Below, piece after piece: positions 1 to 9,326 of a stretch of 64,000 bases of DNA (position 1 is its first letter; each line of letters begins with the position of its first letter). The stretch is taken from positions 124,001-188,000 of the forward strand of contig FMTG01000003.1 in NCBI GenBank assembly GCA_900099715.1. The letters are read 5' to 3'. The position numbers and the translations under genes are program-made. Source of the DNA: Ruminococcaceae bacterium YRB3002 (GTDB lineage Bacteria > Bacillota > Clostridia > Saccharofermentanales > Saccharofermentanaceae). The notes beneath the pieces are model-generated. The model was not told where the DNA came from and did not search any database. It saw only the letters and a program-made list of their open reading frames with translations.

Positions 1-153
1 GCCGCATCCGAATTCCACGAACAGAGGTGTATCCTCTGATACGCCGCAGACTTCGCGCCACTTCCCTTTGTTGGCGGCCGGATCGTCAAACCACCTCTCG
101 CGGCAACGTTCCATACGCTCGGGTATATGTCTCTTCATTCTCATCCTTGCCAT
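1..153 (-). CDS. trmB: tRNA (guanine-N7-)-methyltransferase, N-terminal part
   Basis: Only the first 51 codons are inside the window; the gene runs off the left edge. The translation opens with a basic segment (MARMRMKRHIPERMERC) and reaches the sequence VEFGCG, the start of the SAM-binding Rossmann motif that TrmB enzymes carry at this distance from the N terminus. TrmB makes m7G46 in the variable loop of many tRNAs. The start ATG lies 5 nt behind the stop of the upstream gene, and a GGGAG Shine-Dalgarno sits in the last codons of that gene, so translation is probably coupled. An in-frame ATG at 144 is an alternative start. The family call rests on the short N-terminal part only. Confidence 0.75.
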   Translation of the reverse strand, partial: MARMRMKRHIPERMERCRERWFDDPAANKGKWREVCGVSEDTPLFVEFGCG

Positions 154-158
154 AAAAC

Positions 159-1739
159 TCACTCCCAGATATTGATAATATACAGAAACTTTGTTTCTTT
201 GCCGATACTTAAGGTGATGCAGTCCGATCGTGGTATCAGCGAACCTGCCCTCATGTCCGTACGTTCCTCAACACGGCAGTCCCTGTACTGTGTCATGATG
301 GCTTCACACCTTGATTCCATTCTTTCCCTGATCCTTGCCGCGGCAGGAGTAACATATACTTCCGCACCATTGATCATGACCGGAACAAGATCTCCCGAGC
401 GCACCATTTCATTCAGCCTGAGCTCTGAATCAAGATGATATAGGTCTTTATCGTCTTTTGCAAGTTCGAACCGGTCATTAAGTTCAGGATCCCAGGGGCT
501 GTACCGGCAGTAACTGTAATAACCTGCCACGATCACCCCGTCTCTTACGGCAAATGATATACCACATTCCTGCCCGAGATCAGCTTTCCCGCTTACGATG
601 AATGCAGCTTCATCACCCTTTGGTTCATGGATGATCATCATATCCGGATGAAATGATTCCAGACTCCACCCCTGGAAGATCCTTGCCAGCTTATCCAAAC
701 GGCTCACCGGGATACTGTTAAGAGCCGCGCCGCAAAGGGAGATATATGATCTGCTTACATTTCCGACAGCAGTAACACTCAGTTCATCCCCCGTCAGATC
801 CCACTTTACCCTGTCAACGGATTCATATACCGGAGGATCTTCATTACTCAGCGACGATCTGAATGCGGAGTATCTGTCATCGATAACAGAAGCCAGTCTG
901 TTATATGTGTCTTCTGAATATTCCACGCAATAGTATGCTTTGTCCGGATTCCGTACCGCCTCATAATAGTCGAACATAAAATGATCCATACCGGGTCTGA
1001 AGATATTTGCTTCTGCACAATAACTGTCGAGGAATTTAAGGATACCGGGGCGTATCTCATTTCTGAGAAGACAATAATCCATAACAACCCTGAACTGATC
1101 AAGAACATCTCCGCCCGCATACCTGAGTGAATCATTGATCTCATCTGTCAGAAGCTCTCTGTCCCGGAGCCACTGGAACAGATATATAACGGGCATCGAG
1201 GCATATCTGTATACCTGATAATTCATGTCTGCTGAAACTTCCGTACCGTGTATCCTCTTATACTCTGCTGCGGCATCTGCCCACACCCATTTCGCTTTGT
1301 AATCAGTAAAGCCTGAGAGGCGGGGATCAATACCGTTTGACTTCACGGGCTTGTTGTCCTGCCCTCCGGCACGTGAACGGCAGAAGAAAAATACCGCTGT
1401 TCCGACAACGGCAGCAAGGATTCCAAAACACAACGTCGCCTCCGGGATAAACACTTTGGGAGTAATGTAGAGAGATGCAAAGAATAACAGAAATACAGTT
1501 GTTTTCATCAACAAAGAGGATGCCACTACTCTTTTGTTTTCCTTCCACAGCCGCAGTATACTGACGATATTGATTGCAAGATACAGACACTGGGCGGTAA
1601 GGAACAAAGCCACCATCAGCAGATAACCGGGCTCATATCTCACGGTGAAGATGAGGATATTGAGGAGTTCGAACAGTATCAGCGGTATATTGATTACTGC
1701 CGCGGCGATAAGATAGATAAGGCTGAGTTTATGTCTCAT
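159..1739 (-). CDS. uncharacterised membrane protein with large soluble domain
   Basis: I do not recognise this 526-residue protein. Residues 1 to about 117 hold four hydrophobic segments (about 6-33, 38-62, 70-94, 98-117). A basic stretch follows, then a soluble region of about 390 residues rich in Tyr, Trp and Asp, starting near FTDYKAKWVWADAA. This part is probably cytoplasmic, since positive charge (RSRAGG) follows the last membrane segment. It contains a helical block around YLFQWLRDRELL and a mixed alpha/beta block with GISFAVRDGVIVAGYYSYC. The start codon overlaps the stop of the upstream EAL gene by 4 bp (ATGA), and trmB follows 5 nt downstream, so it belongs to that operon. No function can be given. 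Confidence 0.75.
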   Translation of the reverse strand: MRHKLSLIYLIAAAVINIPLILFELLNILIFTVRYEPGYLLMVALFLTAQCLYLAINIVSILRLWKENKRVVASSLLMKTTVFLLFFASLYITPKVFIPEATLCFGILAAVVGTAVFFFCRSRAGGQDNKPVKSNGIDPRLSGFTDYKAKWVWADAAAEYKRIHGTEVSADMNYQVYRYASMPVIYLFQWLRDRELLTDEINDSLRYAGGDVLDQFRVVMDYCLLRNEIRPGILKFLDSYCAEANIFRPGMDHFMFDYYEAVRNPDKAYYCVEYSEDTYNRLASVIDDRYSAFRSSLSNEDPPVYESVDRVKWDLTGDELSVTAVGNVSRSYISLCGAALNSIPVSRLDKLARIFQGWSLESFHPDMMIIHEPKGDEAAFIVSGKADLGQECGISFAVRDGVIVAGYYSYCRYSPWDPELNDRFELAKDDKDLYHLDSELRLNEMVRSGDLVPVMINGAEVYVTPAAARIRERMESRCEAIMTQYRDCRVEERTDMRAGSLIPRSDCITLSIGKETKFLYIINIWE

Positions 1740-3655
1740 TGTCCGTGAACGATCTTGAGGAACTGATCCTTCGGTACAGGCTTGGAGAAGTAGAATCCCT
1801 GCAGGTAATTAACTCCCAAAGGCTTAAGCAGTTCGATCTGCGACTCAGTCTCGACGCCTTCGATCAGGATATCCTTGTTCATCTGATGTATCATACGGAT
1901 ATTGTTCTCAAGTATTATCTCACCGAGATCTGTTTTCTCTGCTTCCCACAGGATGCTCTTATCGATCTTGATGATATCAAGATCCATGTTGGCAAGGGCA
2001 CGGAGATTCGAATAACCTGTGCCGTAATCATCCATCGAGAACTTGAACCCTTCCTTCTTGAGCGATGTGATTACCTCATTGAGGATCTCATAGTTGAAAG
2101 CCGACAGGGATTCCGTAATCTCAAAATTAATGAACGGCTTATCTACCCCTGCTTCTTCAACAATGCCCTTTATATGTTCAACAAATCCGGGCTTGAGGCA
2201 CTGGCTGACCGACAGGTTCACATTAATGCAGTCAACACCGTATTTTGACAGTTCTTCCTCATTAATGAGCTTGCAGACCTCGAGGAGCACATAATCATCT
2301 ATCGCATCGATAAGACCGTTTTCCTCTGCGATCGGAATGAACTCATCAGGGAACACCATTCCCAGTTCGTCATTGTGAAGACGTACGAGAGCTTCCGCGC
2401 CGTGCAGCTTCATATCAGCAATATTGTAAGTCGGCTGATAATATACTTCAAAACCGCCGTGAGAAAGCGCATTCGTTATTGCTTTCTCAACAGCCACCTT
2501 ACGGACAAGATAATCAAGATCCCTTCCTGAGTAGATCTTCTTGTCCGAATGGAACGGAGGAATGCTGTCGAACATGTAAAGTGCGTCCTTTACAGTGTTC
2601 ACGCTTCCCGGGATCGTCGTAACCTGTATTGCCGCAGACAGAAGTGCCACGGAATCATCGAGTCTCCAGGGCTTCTCAAATCTCTTGACTATATCCGACG
2701 CAATAGTAAGTGCTTTCTCCGTATTGTCTTCGAAAACGATCAGAACAAAATTCTTGGGGCCTACCCTGTAAGCATGATACCTCTTCACCAGTTGTGTCAG
2801 ATAATCGGCAACAGCCCGTTCGACGATCTCGTTAATATCCATATCAGCCTTATGGGAGATGATATCCGGAGTCGTGATCCTTACACACAGCGAGCATATC
2901 GGATTCTTGTTTATGATATAGCTGTTAAGGTCCATTATCAGTGCCTGGCGGTTATATATACCGGTATTTCCGTCTATTCTGTCATCCTCATTCTCAATAA
3001 TGATCATAATACCCGTAAGACCGATGGCCTCTGCGAAGAGTTCCACTTTAAGTTCAGTCGAAGCCATCTGGATAATGATACCTGCGATCGCAATGCTGGC
3101 GAACATTATTATTCCGGTACGCCTCTTGACTGTCAGCGCCTTCCATGTGGTAGTGAGATAGGACAAAGCCATCACAAGGTATATCGCACTTGCAACATAG
3201 ATCGCTATCATTCCCCAGCTTCTGTGGTAATCCTGATTGTTATCGAGGTAATACAGCCATCCTGTCAGAGGATTGAGCACGGCTATAGCTTCAGTGATGA
3301 TAAACAGAATTATCATCAGGTATTTCCTGAGGAACCTTGTTCTGAATGTAACACCGCATACACTCGCAACATAGAAGAAGAACAGCGGAGCCAGTGTAGT
3401 ATGGAATACGAAGTAAAGGTATCTCGCCACATTGGCGGCATAAAGCGCGAATATGGAATACGATCTGAACGGCCTGTAAAAGGCAGTGACTGTATTACAT
3501 GCCGCATTGAGAGCGACAATGATGAGAAGAAGCATAAACACTCTGTTCTGCCTCTTGCCCATTCTTCCCTGAACCTTGGTAAAAACGATATTGGACAGGC
3601 AAACGAGCAATGCGGCAACAGTAAGGGATATTGACAATGAATTGAATTCGTTCAT
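1736..3655 (-). CDS. membrane-bound EAL-domain cyclic-di-GMP phosphodiesterase with degenerate GGDEF domain
   Basis: The 639-residue protein has three parts. Residues 1-220 form about seven membrane helices. Residues about 228-375 form a GGDEF-like domain that keeps the NTGIYNRQAL entry motif, but the active-site loop reads GPKNF (299-303) instead of GGDEF, so it should not make c-di-GMP. Residues about 385-639 form an EAL domain with the expected catalytic and metal ligands: EALVRL (421-426), Asn480 in INVNLS, Glu512 in FEITES, Asp542-Asp543 in MDDYGTGYS, Lys563 in IKID, Glu599 in IEGVET and the LQGFYFSKP tail. An active phosphodiesterase that hydrolyses c-di-GMP is therefore likely, with the dead GGDEF domain as a possible GTP sensor (known for such pairs; inference here). 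It overlaps both neighbours by 4 bp. Confidence 0.9.
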   Translation of the reverse strand: MNEFNSLSISLTVAALLVCLSNIVFTKVQGRMGKRQNRVFMLLLIIVALNAACNTVTAFYRPFRSYSIFALYAANVARYLYFVFHTTLAPLFFFYVASVCGVTFRTRFLRKYLMIILFIITEAIAVLNPLTGWLYYLDNNQDYHRSWGMIAIYVASAIYLVMALSYLTTTWKALTVKRRTGIIMFASIAIAGIIIQMASTELKVELFAEAIGLTGIMIIIENEDDRIDGNTGIYNRQALIMDLNSYIINKNPICSLCVRITTPDIISHKADMDINEIVERAVADYLTQLVKRYHAYRVGPKNFVLIVFEDNTEKALTIASDIVKRFEKPWRLDDSVALLSAAIQVTTIPGSVNTVKDALYMFDSIPPFHSDKKIYSGRDLDYLVRKVAVEKAITNALSHGGFEVYYQPTYNIADMKLHGAEALVRLHNDELGMVFPDEFIPIAEENGLIDAIDDYVLLEVCKLINEEELSKYGVDCINVNLSVSQCLKPGFVEHIKGIVEEAGVDKPFINFEITESLSAFNYEILNEVITSLKKEGFKFSMDDYGTGYSNLRALANMDLDIIKIDKSILWEAEKTDLGEIILENNIRMIHQMNKDILIEGVETESQIELLKPLGVNYLQGFYFSKPVPKDQFLKIVHGQ

Positions 3656-4092
3656 GTCTTACCTCCAGTCACTTCCTTAAGCCTGTCCTTAAGATACTCA
3701 TACCTGAGTCTCTTCTCTTCCTTCTCGAAATGAACTTCCCTGAACTGCTCGGGATTATCCCTGTAATCCAGTATCTCATCTCCAAACTGTTCCGAAGTCA
3801 GATCGAATACAACATCTCCGACTACATTATAACAGTGATAATTGCCGCCGTCTCTAAGTATTCCGTAAACCTTGCCTCCGAATATATCCTGCACGAGGAA
3901 GGCTGTTATGGAACACTGGCCCAGCGTCCTGTTCTCCGGACTCCACCCGTCTCTAAGTCTCGGTGCGCATGTGTATTCGCACCAGATGCCCGAGAGGACA
4001 TCATAGAGATCCCGGGGAGTAGTGATCCCTTTGTATTCACCACTTATTGCAGGAACAACCGCATCCTGCCATCCGTAGAACCTATACGCCAT
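3652..4092 (-). CDS. YunG-like papain-fold protein
   Basis: A 146-residue cytoplasmic protein resembling the YunG family: a Trp/Cys-rich N-terminal part, then LGQCSITAFLVQDIFGG, an YHCYN segment and VFDLTSEQF. Cys60, His86 and Asp97 are placed as in a papain/transglutaminase-like triad, which is how related small domains are built. No substrate is known to me and no activity is proven for the family. There is no signal peptide. It starts 7 nt after the HIT gene and its stop overlaps the EAL gene start by 4 bp (ATGA), so it is part of the alaS-to-trmB operon. The family assignment is fairly secure; a cysteine-hydrolase role is inference. Confidence 0.75.
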   Translation of the reverse strand: MAYRFYGWQDAVVPAISGEYKGITTPRDLYDVLSGIWCEYTCAPRLRDGWSPENRTLGQCSITAFLVQDIFGGKVYGILRDGGNYHCYNVVGDVVFDLTSEQFGDEILDYRDNPEQFREVHFEKEEKRLRYEYLKDRLKEVTGGKT

Positions 4093-4099
4093 CCCGTTC

Positions 4100-4441
4100 T
4101 CAGAGGATATGCTCGTCGAGTTTTATTCCGCCGACCACGTGGAAATGAACATGCATTACTGTCTGTCCACCATCCTCACCGCAGTTGTTGATCACCCTGA
4201 ATCCGGAATCCAGATTCCTGATCTTCGCTACCTCATCAACTGCTCTTGCAACTGCACCAAGGTACTCTGCTCCATCGTCAGCATTTGCAATATCCCTGAT
4301 ATCGTCAAAGTGCTTCTTCGGCACCACCAGCACATGTACCGGAGCAGCAGGATTGATATCGTTGAAGCACAACACCATATCATCCTCATAAACCTTTGTT
4401 GAGGGAATCTTGCCCTCTACAATGTCACAGAATAAGCACAT
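4100..4441 (-). CDS. HIT family nucleotide hydrolase (HinT type)
   Basis: A 113-residue histidine-triad protein. The signature HVHFHVVGG places His97, His99 and His101, the middle-to-last histidines forming the active site of HinT-like purine nucleoside phosphoramidases. The N-terminal CLFCDIVEGKIPS and the FNDINPAAPVHVLVVPKKH blocks are also typical. I chose the ATG at 4441, because GGAGG lies 7 nt in front of it and the protein then begins MCLFCDI as family members do; the reading frame stays open further upstream inside alaS. The GGAGG is formed by the last codons of alaS, whose stop lies 4 nt before this start, so the two genes are translationally linked. Confidence 0.93.
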   Translation of the reverse strand: MCLFCDIVEGKIPSTKVYEDDMVLCFNDINPAAPVHVLVVPKKHFDDIRDIANADDGAEYLGAVARAVDEVAKIRNLDSGFRVINNCGEDGGQTVMHVHFHVVGGIKLDEHIL

Positions 4442-4445
4442 ACGA

Positions 4446-7127
4446 TCAACCTCCGATCTGAGCTTCCAAAGCCGCCTTGGCAGCCTTAAGTGCATCGTCT
4501 ATCTTGGATACGTCCTTGCCGCCTGCCTGTGCCATGTCGGGTCTTCCGCCGCCACCGCCGCCTGCAGCCTTTGCAGCCTCGCGGATAACGTTGCCGGCAT
4601 GAGCGCCGCTGTCCACTGCTGACTTTGTTGCCATAGCCGTAAAGAGAACCTTGTCACCGTTAACGGCCGCAAGGAAAACAAAGCCGTTATCAAGTCTGTC
4701 TCTGATCTGGTCAGCCATATCTCTCAAAGCAGGAGCATCGGGTGCATCCACCTTGGCGATTACAACCTTTGTTGAACCGACAGTAATTGCAGCATTCACA
4801 GCTTCCTCAGCAACATTGCCTGCTGCTGCCTTCTGGATCTTCTCGATCTCTTTCTCAAGAGCTTTGATATCAGTAAGCAGGTTCTCACTCTTCTTCACGA
4901 TCTGATCCTTGTTGACCTTCAATGTCTCAGCAACCTTGCCTATTGTCTCACGGTCCTCAACTGCCATCTCGTAGCATGCCTTACCTGTTACAGCCTCGAT
5001 CCTTCTGATACCGGAAGCGGTACCTGTCTCGGAGATGATCCTGAACTGTCCTGCCTGTGATGTGTGCTTAAGGTGTGTACCGCCGCAGAACTCAATGGAG
5101 AAAGCATTGTCAACATCATCGCCGATGCTTACAACTCTAACTTCGTCGCCGTACTTGTCATCGAAGAAAGCCATGGCGCCAAGCTTACGTGCTTCGTCCT
5201 GCTTCATTACTCTTGTAATAACGGGCATATCCTCGAGGATAGCGTTGTTGACAATAGCCTCAACCTTGCTGATCTCCTCATCTGACATAGCTGCAAAATG
5301 TGTGAAGTCGAATCTGAGCTTCTCTGAATCAACATATGAACCCTTCTGCTGTACATGATCGCCGAGAACGCTTCTCAAAGCAGCCTGGAGGATATGTGTT
5401 GATGTATGATTGCGGCATGTTGCCATTCTTGTTGTCTTATCAACTTCGATCTTAGCAACTGCGCCTGTCTTGATGGAACCGGACTTGATCTCGATAGTGT
5501 GGAGATACTTGGATGCGTTGTCCTTTGTAACATCTACTGCAACAGCCTCAAAATCACTGTTGTAGATCTTACCGGAATCGCCTACCTGACCGCCCATTGT
5601 GGCATACATTGTTGTCTTGTCAAAGATAGCAACTGCCTTGTCACCTGCAAATACTTCATCAACGATGTGAAGCGCGCCTTCGTCGTCTGCCTTGAGGAGA
5701 TACACGAGCTTTGCTTCGCATGTGAGTGAATCGTATCCGAGGAACTCTGTTGAAGACTTGTCTTCAAGGAGCTCGTCAGGGAGCTTGTTGCCGCCCCATG
5801 CGGTGTCGGAAACGTTCTCCTTTGTTGCCTTACGTGCTCTCTCCTTCTGCTCCTTCATAGCAGCGGCAAAGCCTTCCTCATCAACGGTAAGTCCGTTGTC
5901 CTGAGCAATCTCCTTTGTGAGATCAAGAGGGAAGCCGTATGTGTCATGGAGCTTAAACGCATCAGCGCCTGCAAGAACAGTTGAACCTGATGCCTTTGCA
6001 CTCTCGATCATGTCGTTAAGGATTGAAGTACCTGCCTCAACAGTTCTGAGGAAGTCATCTTCCTCCTTGTTGATGATCGTCATGATCATTGCGTACTTCG
6101 ACACGAGTTCAGGATATGCATCCTTGTTCTGGTCGATAACAACATCTGCGATATCTGCGAGGAACTTGCCCTCGATGCCGAGAAGTCTGCCGAATCTTGC
6201 AGCTCTTCTCATAAGTCTTCTCAAAACGTATCCTGCACCTGCATTTGAAGGGATAACGCCGTCAGAGATCATCATTGTTGAAGATCTCATGTGGTCTGTT
6301 ATAACACGGATAGCAACGTCGTCCTTTGCATTTGCTCCGTATGTCTTGCCGGCCTTCTCGCAAACAGTGTCAAGGATCTTTCTTACTGTATCAACCTCGA
6401 AAAGGTTCTCAACGCCCTGCATTACGCAGGCAAATCTCTCGAGTCCTCCGCCTGTGTCAATGTTCTTCTGTGCAAGAGGCAGATATGAACCGTCTTCCTG
6501 TCTGTCAAACTGTGAGAATACGAGGTTCCAGATCTCAACGAATCTGTCACACTCACATCCGGGACGGCAGTCGGGCTTGCCACAGCCGTGCTCGATTCCT
6601 CTGTCGTAGTAGATCTCAGAGCAGGGACCGCAGGGGCCTGTACCATGCTCCCAGAAATTATCAGCCTTGCCAAGTCTTGTGATCCTCTCAGCAGGGATTC
6701 CGATAACCTTGTTCCAGATCTCAAATGCCTCATCATCTTCCTCGTAAACTGAAGGATAGAGGAGCTCGGGATCCATCTCGAGGTCTTCTGTGAGGAATTC
6801 CCATGCCCACGGGATTACTTCCTTCTTGAAATAATCGCCAAATGAGAAGTTGCCGAGCATCTCAAAGTATGTACCGTGACGTGCTGTGTGGCCAACGTTC
6901 TCAATGTCAGGAGTTCTGATACACTTCTGACATGTAGTAACTCTTCTGCACGGAGGAGTCTCTGCGCCTGTGAAATAAGGCTTCAGCGGGGTCATGCCCG
7001 CGTTGATGAGAAGAATGGACTTATCGTTCTTGGGAACCAGCGAGAATGAAGGCATTCTGAGGTGTCCCTTTGATTCAAAAAAGCTGAGATATCTCTCTCG
7101 TATCTCGTTAAGACCTAAAGGTTGCAT
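4446..7127 (-). CDS. alaS: alanine--tRNA ligase
   Basis: 893 residues, the usual length for bacterial AlaRS. Class II catalytic core at the N terminus (LNEIRERYLSFFESKGH, then the AGMTPLKPYF motif 1-2 region and GTGPCGPCSEIYYD). Editing domain with the zinc-binding HTSTHILQA (about residue 571) and CGGTHLKHTSQ (about residue 680). The C-terminal oligomerisation domain ends with a glycine run (AAGGGGGGRPDMAQAGG). It charges tRNA-Ala and hydrolyses mischarged Ser- or Gly-tRNA-Ala. An AAGGAG site lies in front of the ATG. The 61-bp space upstream is too short for a T-box leader, and I see none. Confidence 0.98.
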   Translation of the reverse strand: MQPLGLNEIRERYLSFFESKGHLRMPSFSLVPKNDKSILLINAGMTPLKPYFTGAETPPCRRVTTCQKCIRTPDIENVGHTARHGTYFEMLGNFSFGDYFKKEVIPWAWEFLTEDLEMDPELLYPSVYEEDDEAFEIWNKVIGIPAERITRLGKADNFWEHGTGPCGPCSEIYYDRGIEHGCGKPDCRPGCECDRFVEIWNLVFSQFDRQEDGSYLPLAQKNIDTGGGLERFACVMQGVENLFEVDTVRKILDTVCEKAGKTYGANAKDDVAIRVITDHMRSSTMMISDGVIPSNAGAGYVLRRLMRRAARFGRLLGIEGKFLADIADVVIDQNKDAYPELVSKYAMIMTIINKEEDDFLRTVEAGTSILNDMIESAKASGSTVLAGADAFKLHDTYGFPLDLTKEIAQDNGLTVDEEGFAAAMKEQKERARKATKENVSDTAWGGNKLPDELLEDKSSTEFLGYDSLTCEAKLVYLLKADDEGALHIVDEVFAGDKAVAIFDKTTMYATMGGQVGDSGKIYNSDFEAVAVDVTKDNASKYLHTIEIKSGSIKTGAVAKIEVDKTTRMATCRNHTSTHILQAALRSVLGDHVQQKGSYVDSEKLRFDFTHFAAMSDEEISKVEAIVNNAILEDMPVITRVMKQDEARKLGAMAFFDDKYGDEVRVVSIGDDVDNAFSIEFCGGTHLKHTSQAGQFRIISETGTASGIRRIEAVTGKACYEMAVEDRETIGKVAETLKVNKDQIVKKSENLLTDIKALEKEIEKIQKAAAGNVAEEAVNAAITVGSTKVVIAKVDAPDAPALRDMADQIRDRLDNGFVFLAAVNGDKVLFTAMATKSAVDSGAHAGNVIREAAKAAGGGGGGRPDMAQAGGKDVSKIDDALKAAKAALEAQIGG

Positions 7128-7188
7128 ATAATAACTACTCCTTTATAAAACAAGTGAATAACTAATGAATTATAAATCACAAAGTCCT

Positions 7189-8433
7189 TTATTGCAACGA
7201 TTCCAGCGCCCCCGTCAGATATTCCCTGAACTGGTTCCTTATCTCCTCATTCTCGATCTCGAATCTTACCGTCGTGAATGTATACATGCTGAACAGGAAC
7301 TTGTACAGCGGCGGGACATTGGGAGCTTCGATAGTAAATGATATCTTCTTATCAGTCTCCGACTCCCTTATGGATCCGCTCTGGATAGTAAATTCATCCC
7401 GGAATACCGAGAAAGCCTGGAGCACGTTCTTCCACGCATGCTTGCTGTTTTTGTCTCTGGCCTCAATGCTCATCCTGATGCTCGTGGCATTGATTACGGA
7501 ACTGTAACCCTCGAAAGACTTATCGATATATGCGGTAACATTCTTGTTCTTCTCATCCTCGCTGCTGAAGCCGTGAAAGGTCAGTATATCCTTGGCTATC
7601 CTGTTCTTTTTCTCGGCAGACATTTCCTCACCATTGTCGGTCAGCTCAAGATCGGGAAGATTGTCGGTTATAAACCTGAGGGCTGTCTTTCTGTTCTCAT
7701 TGGATATCTTTGCAAAATCCCTGTCGATCCTGTCAAGTCTGAATCTCTTGATGCATTTTGCCAGATCCTTGTTGGATACAGCCTTCTCAAAACCGGTATC
7801 CGTAAAGAGCTTTACATTGTCAATGGCGATAAGATAGTAATGATCGTTTGTCCAGTCTAGCATAAGCGGTGTGACGATAAAAACACTGCCCACGACCGAA
7901 CTAGTCACCTTATACCCGTATCTGAACCTGATCGGCGAGGCCTCGGTAATGCTCTGCCTTATAAACGACAGGAGTCTGTCCATCTGACTGTTTGCAGTCT
8001 TGGACGTTGTAAGATGCCTCGAATAGAGCCTGACGGCATCCGTATTCATCTGAGGATTGAAGAATGCCGGGAACATCGTCTCGAACTTGCGGTAGATGTT
8101 CTCCGGCACAAATTCAGTAGTCCTCAGTGAATCCGAGATCAGCCTTGCTTCGTCGAGCATCAGTTCATCTTTAAGCTCACCTCTGAAATACCTCTTCCCG
8201 TCGTGAAAAATAAATTCCTGCCCGACCAGAGGCCTTGTTGCAGCAACATATTCATTGATCCTTGATATGTCAGCATATATTGACTTGCGTTCAAATGTCT
8301 CACCGGTCTTACGGTAGAGCATATCGATCATTTCCTGGACGGTAATCCCCGTCTCATCAGACGGATCCGCCTGGTGCATGAAATAGTCGTAGAGATACAG
8401 TATCTTGAGCTTTGCCATAGGTGAGTTTGCCAT
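7189..8433 (-). CDS. WYL domain transcriptional regulator
   Basis: 414 residues. The N-terminal ~75 residues form a helix-turn-helix of the WYL-regulator type (MAKLKILYLYDYFM, then a DETGITVQEMIDML recognition region and KSIYADISRINEY). The middle holds the WYL-like beta domain (IRFRYGYKV, VTPLMLDWTNDHYYLIAID, with KRFRLDRI), and the C-terminal extension resembles the WCX domain. WYL regulators bind nucleic-acid or nucleotide ligands and control diverse genes; the target here is unknown. A second in-frame ATG six codons in (MAKLK) could be the real start. It precedes alaS by 61 bp on the same strand. Confidence 0.88.
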   Translation of the reverse strand: MANSPMAKLKILYLYDYFMHQADPSDETGITVQEMIDMLYRKTGETFERKSIYADISRINEYVAATRPLVGQEFIFHDGKRYFRGELKDELMLDEARLISDSLRTTEFVPENIYRKFETMFPAFFNPQMNTDAVRLYSRHLTTSKTANSQMDRLLSFIRQSITEASPIRFRYGYKVTSSVVGSVFIVTPLMLDWTNDHYYLIAIDNVKLFTDTGFEKAVSNKDLAKCIKRFRLDRIDRDFAKISNENRKTALRFITDNLPDLELTDNGEEMSAEKKNRIAKDILTFHGFSSEDEKNKNVTAYIDKSFEGYSSVINATSIRMSIEARDKNSKHAWKNVLQAFSVFRDEFTIQSGSIRESETDKKISFTIEAPNVPPLYKFLFSMYTFTTVRFEIENEEIRNQFREYLTGALESLQ

Positions 8434-8507
8434 AGATGAAATGCCTCCTTACCGATGCAGTATTATCCATTTAATAGTACACAAACGGCATTTGTTTGAC
8501 AAGACGT

Positions 8508-9104
8508 TCAGGCTGTCTCTTCAACCTCGGAAGGCTTATCCTGATCCATTCCAAACGGAAGACCTTCATTCATCTTCTCAAGGTTATCATCCTCCGGTAC
8601 GGTATCGTTTCCAATGGTCTTGAGTTCCTCCCTGACCTTCCCTTCGTCAGGTTCAGGCATCTTCTCCTGCTCTGCAGATGATGCATCCGCTGCGGCTTTT
8701 CTGATCTCCGCCTGTTTTGCCTTGTAAGCGGCACTTGATTTATACTGCTCTTCGGTGTGTGTATTATTCTTCTCTTTTATAGTATTCAGTGAAGCCTTGG
8801 ACATCCTGAACAGAGCCGCCGTATCGTCCTTGACCTTCTGCATGTTGGGATATCCGAGATCGAGATATTCAACTACTCCTACAAGGCTTGAGGCCCTGTC
8901 CGCCATCTCATGTGTCCTGATCAGGTTCTCACGGAATCCGTCCGTGCTGAAATTTGCCCACACCGTATGGCTCAGGGTGGCTATCTCAACAGCACATGTG
9001 AACAGGCGCTCGCCCAATGCCGAATGGCCTTCCATCTTCAGAAACAGGTTAAGTTCATAAACAGTCTGCAGGTATTCGCCTGACATTTCTCTTACAGTAC
9101 TCAT
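8508..9104 (-). CDS. four-helix-bundle-like cytoplasmic protein
   Basis: A 198-residue all-helical protein. Residues 1-105 look like an up-and-down helical bundle (YLQTVYELNLFLKME, LFTCAVEIATLSHTVWANF, RTHEMADRASSLVGVVEYL), reminiscent of S23/Avd-type four-helix-bundle proteins. No reverse transcriptase or diversity-generating element is in the window, so an Avd role is not supported. Residues about 120-198 are charged and Ala/Glu rich with a low-complexity acidic end. No signal peptide or membrane segment. It is the first gene of the minus-strand run, divergent from the FAD oxidoreductase. The family link is tentative. Confidence 0.6.
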   Translation of the reverse strand: MSTVREMSGEYLQTVYELNLFLKMEGHSALGERLFTCAVEIATLSHTVWANFSTDGFRENLIRTHEMADRASSLVGVVEYLDLGYPNMQKVKDDTAALFRMSKASLNTIKEKNNTHTEEQYKSSAAYKAKQAEIRKAAADASSAEQEKMPEPDEGKVREELKTIGNDTVPEDDNLEKMNEGLPFGMDQDKPSEVEETA

Positions 9105-9185
9105 TTAATTTCCTCCATAAATTGATTTGATAATGAATTGCAACGTTGCTTATGGTCAGCATATCAGATTGTCAACCCGAAAAAG

Positions 9186-9230
9186 CTCCGAAAGAATACG
9201 AAAACATCGCATTTTCGGAGTTTTTCGGAG
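9186..9230. other. hairpin and TCGGAG repeats in the divergent intergenic region
   Basis: In the 222-bp space between the divergent genes starting at 9104 and 9327, CTCCGAAA (9186-9193) pairs with TTTCGGAG (9213-9220), followed by TTTTT and another CGGAG (9226-9230). On the plus strand this is shaped like a terminator, but no plus-strand gene lies upstream. On the minus strand it would fall in the promoter or leader of the four-helix-bundle gene. It could be a regulatory site or a remnant terminator. A candidate -10 (TTAAAAT) for the FAD gene lies downstream, near 9264. Confidence 0.4.
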
Positions 9231-9326
9231 ATAATTCTCCTTTATTATCGCTGTCGCTTGTGTTAAAATATTTAGCACTTGTTTTCGCGTTGTGCGAAGA
9301 CCATTACGGAGGTTGGTTCAGGGTTT

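Noticed and set aside
2549-3634. 361-codon plus-strand frame
   Set aside because: It is the antisense of the EAL gene, which has full domain motifs; the plus frame has no recognisable domain.
7128-7188. T-box leader before alaS
   Set aside because: Only 61 bp, no T-box or specifier stem visible.
8508-9104. Avd accessory protein of a diversity-generating retroelement
   Set aside because: Only the helical-bundle look fits; there is no reverse transcriptase and no template/variable repeat in the window.
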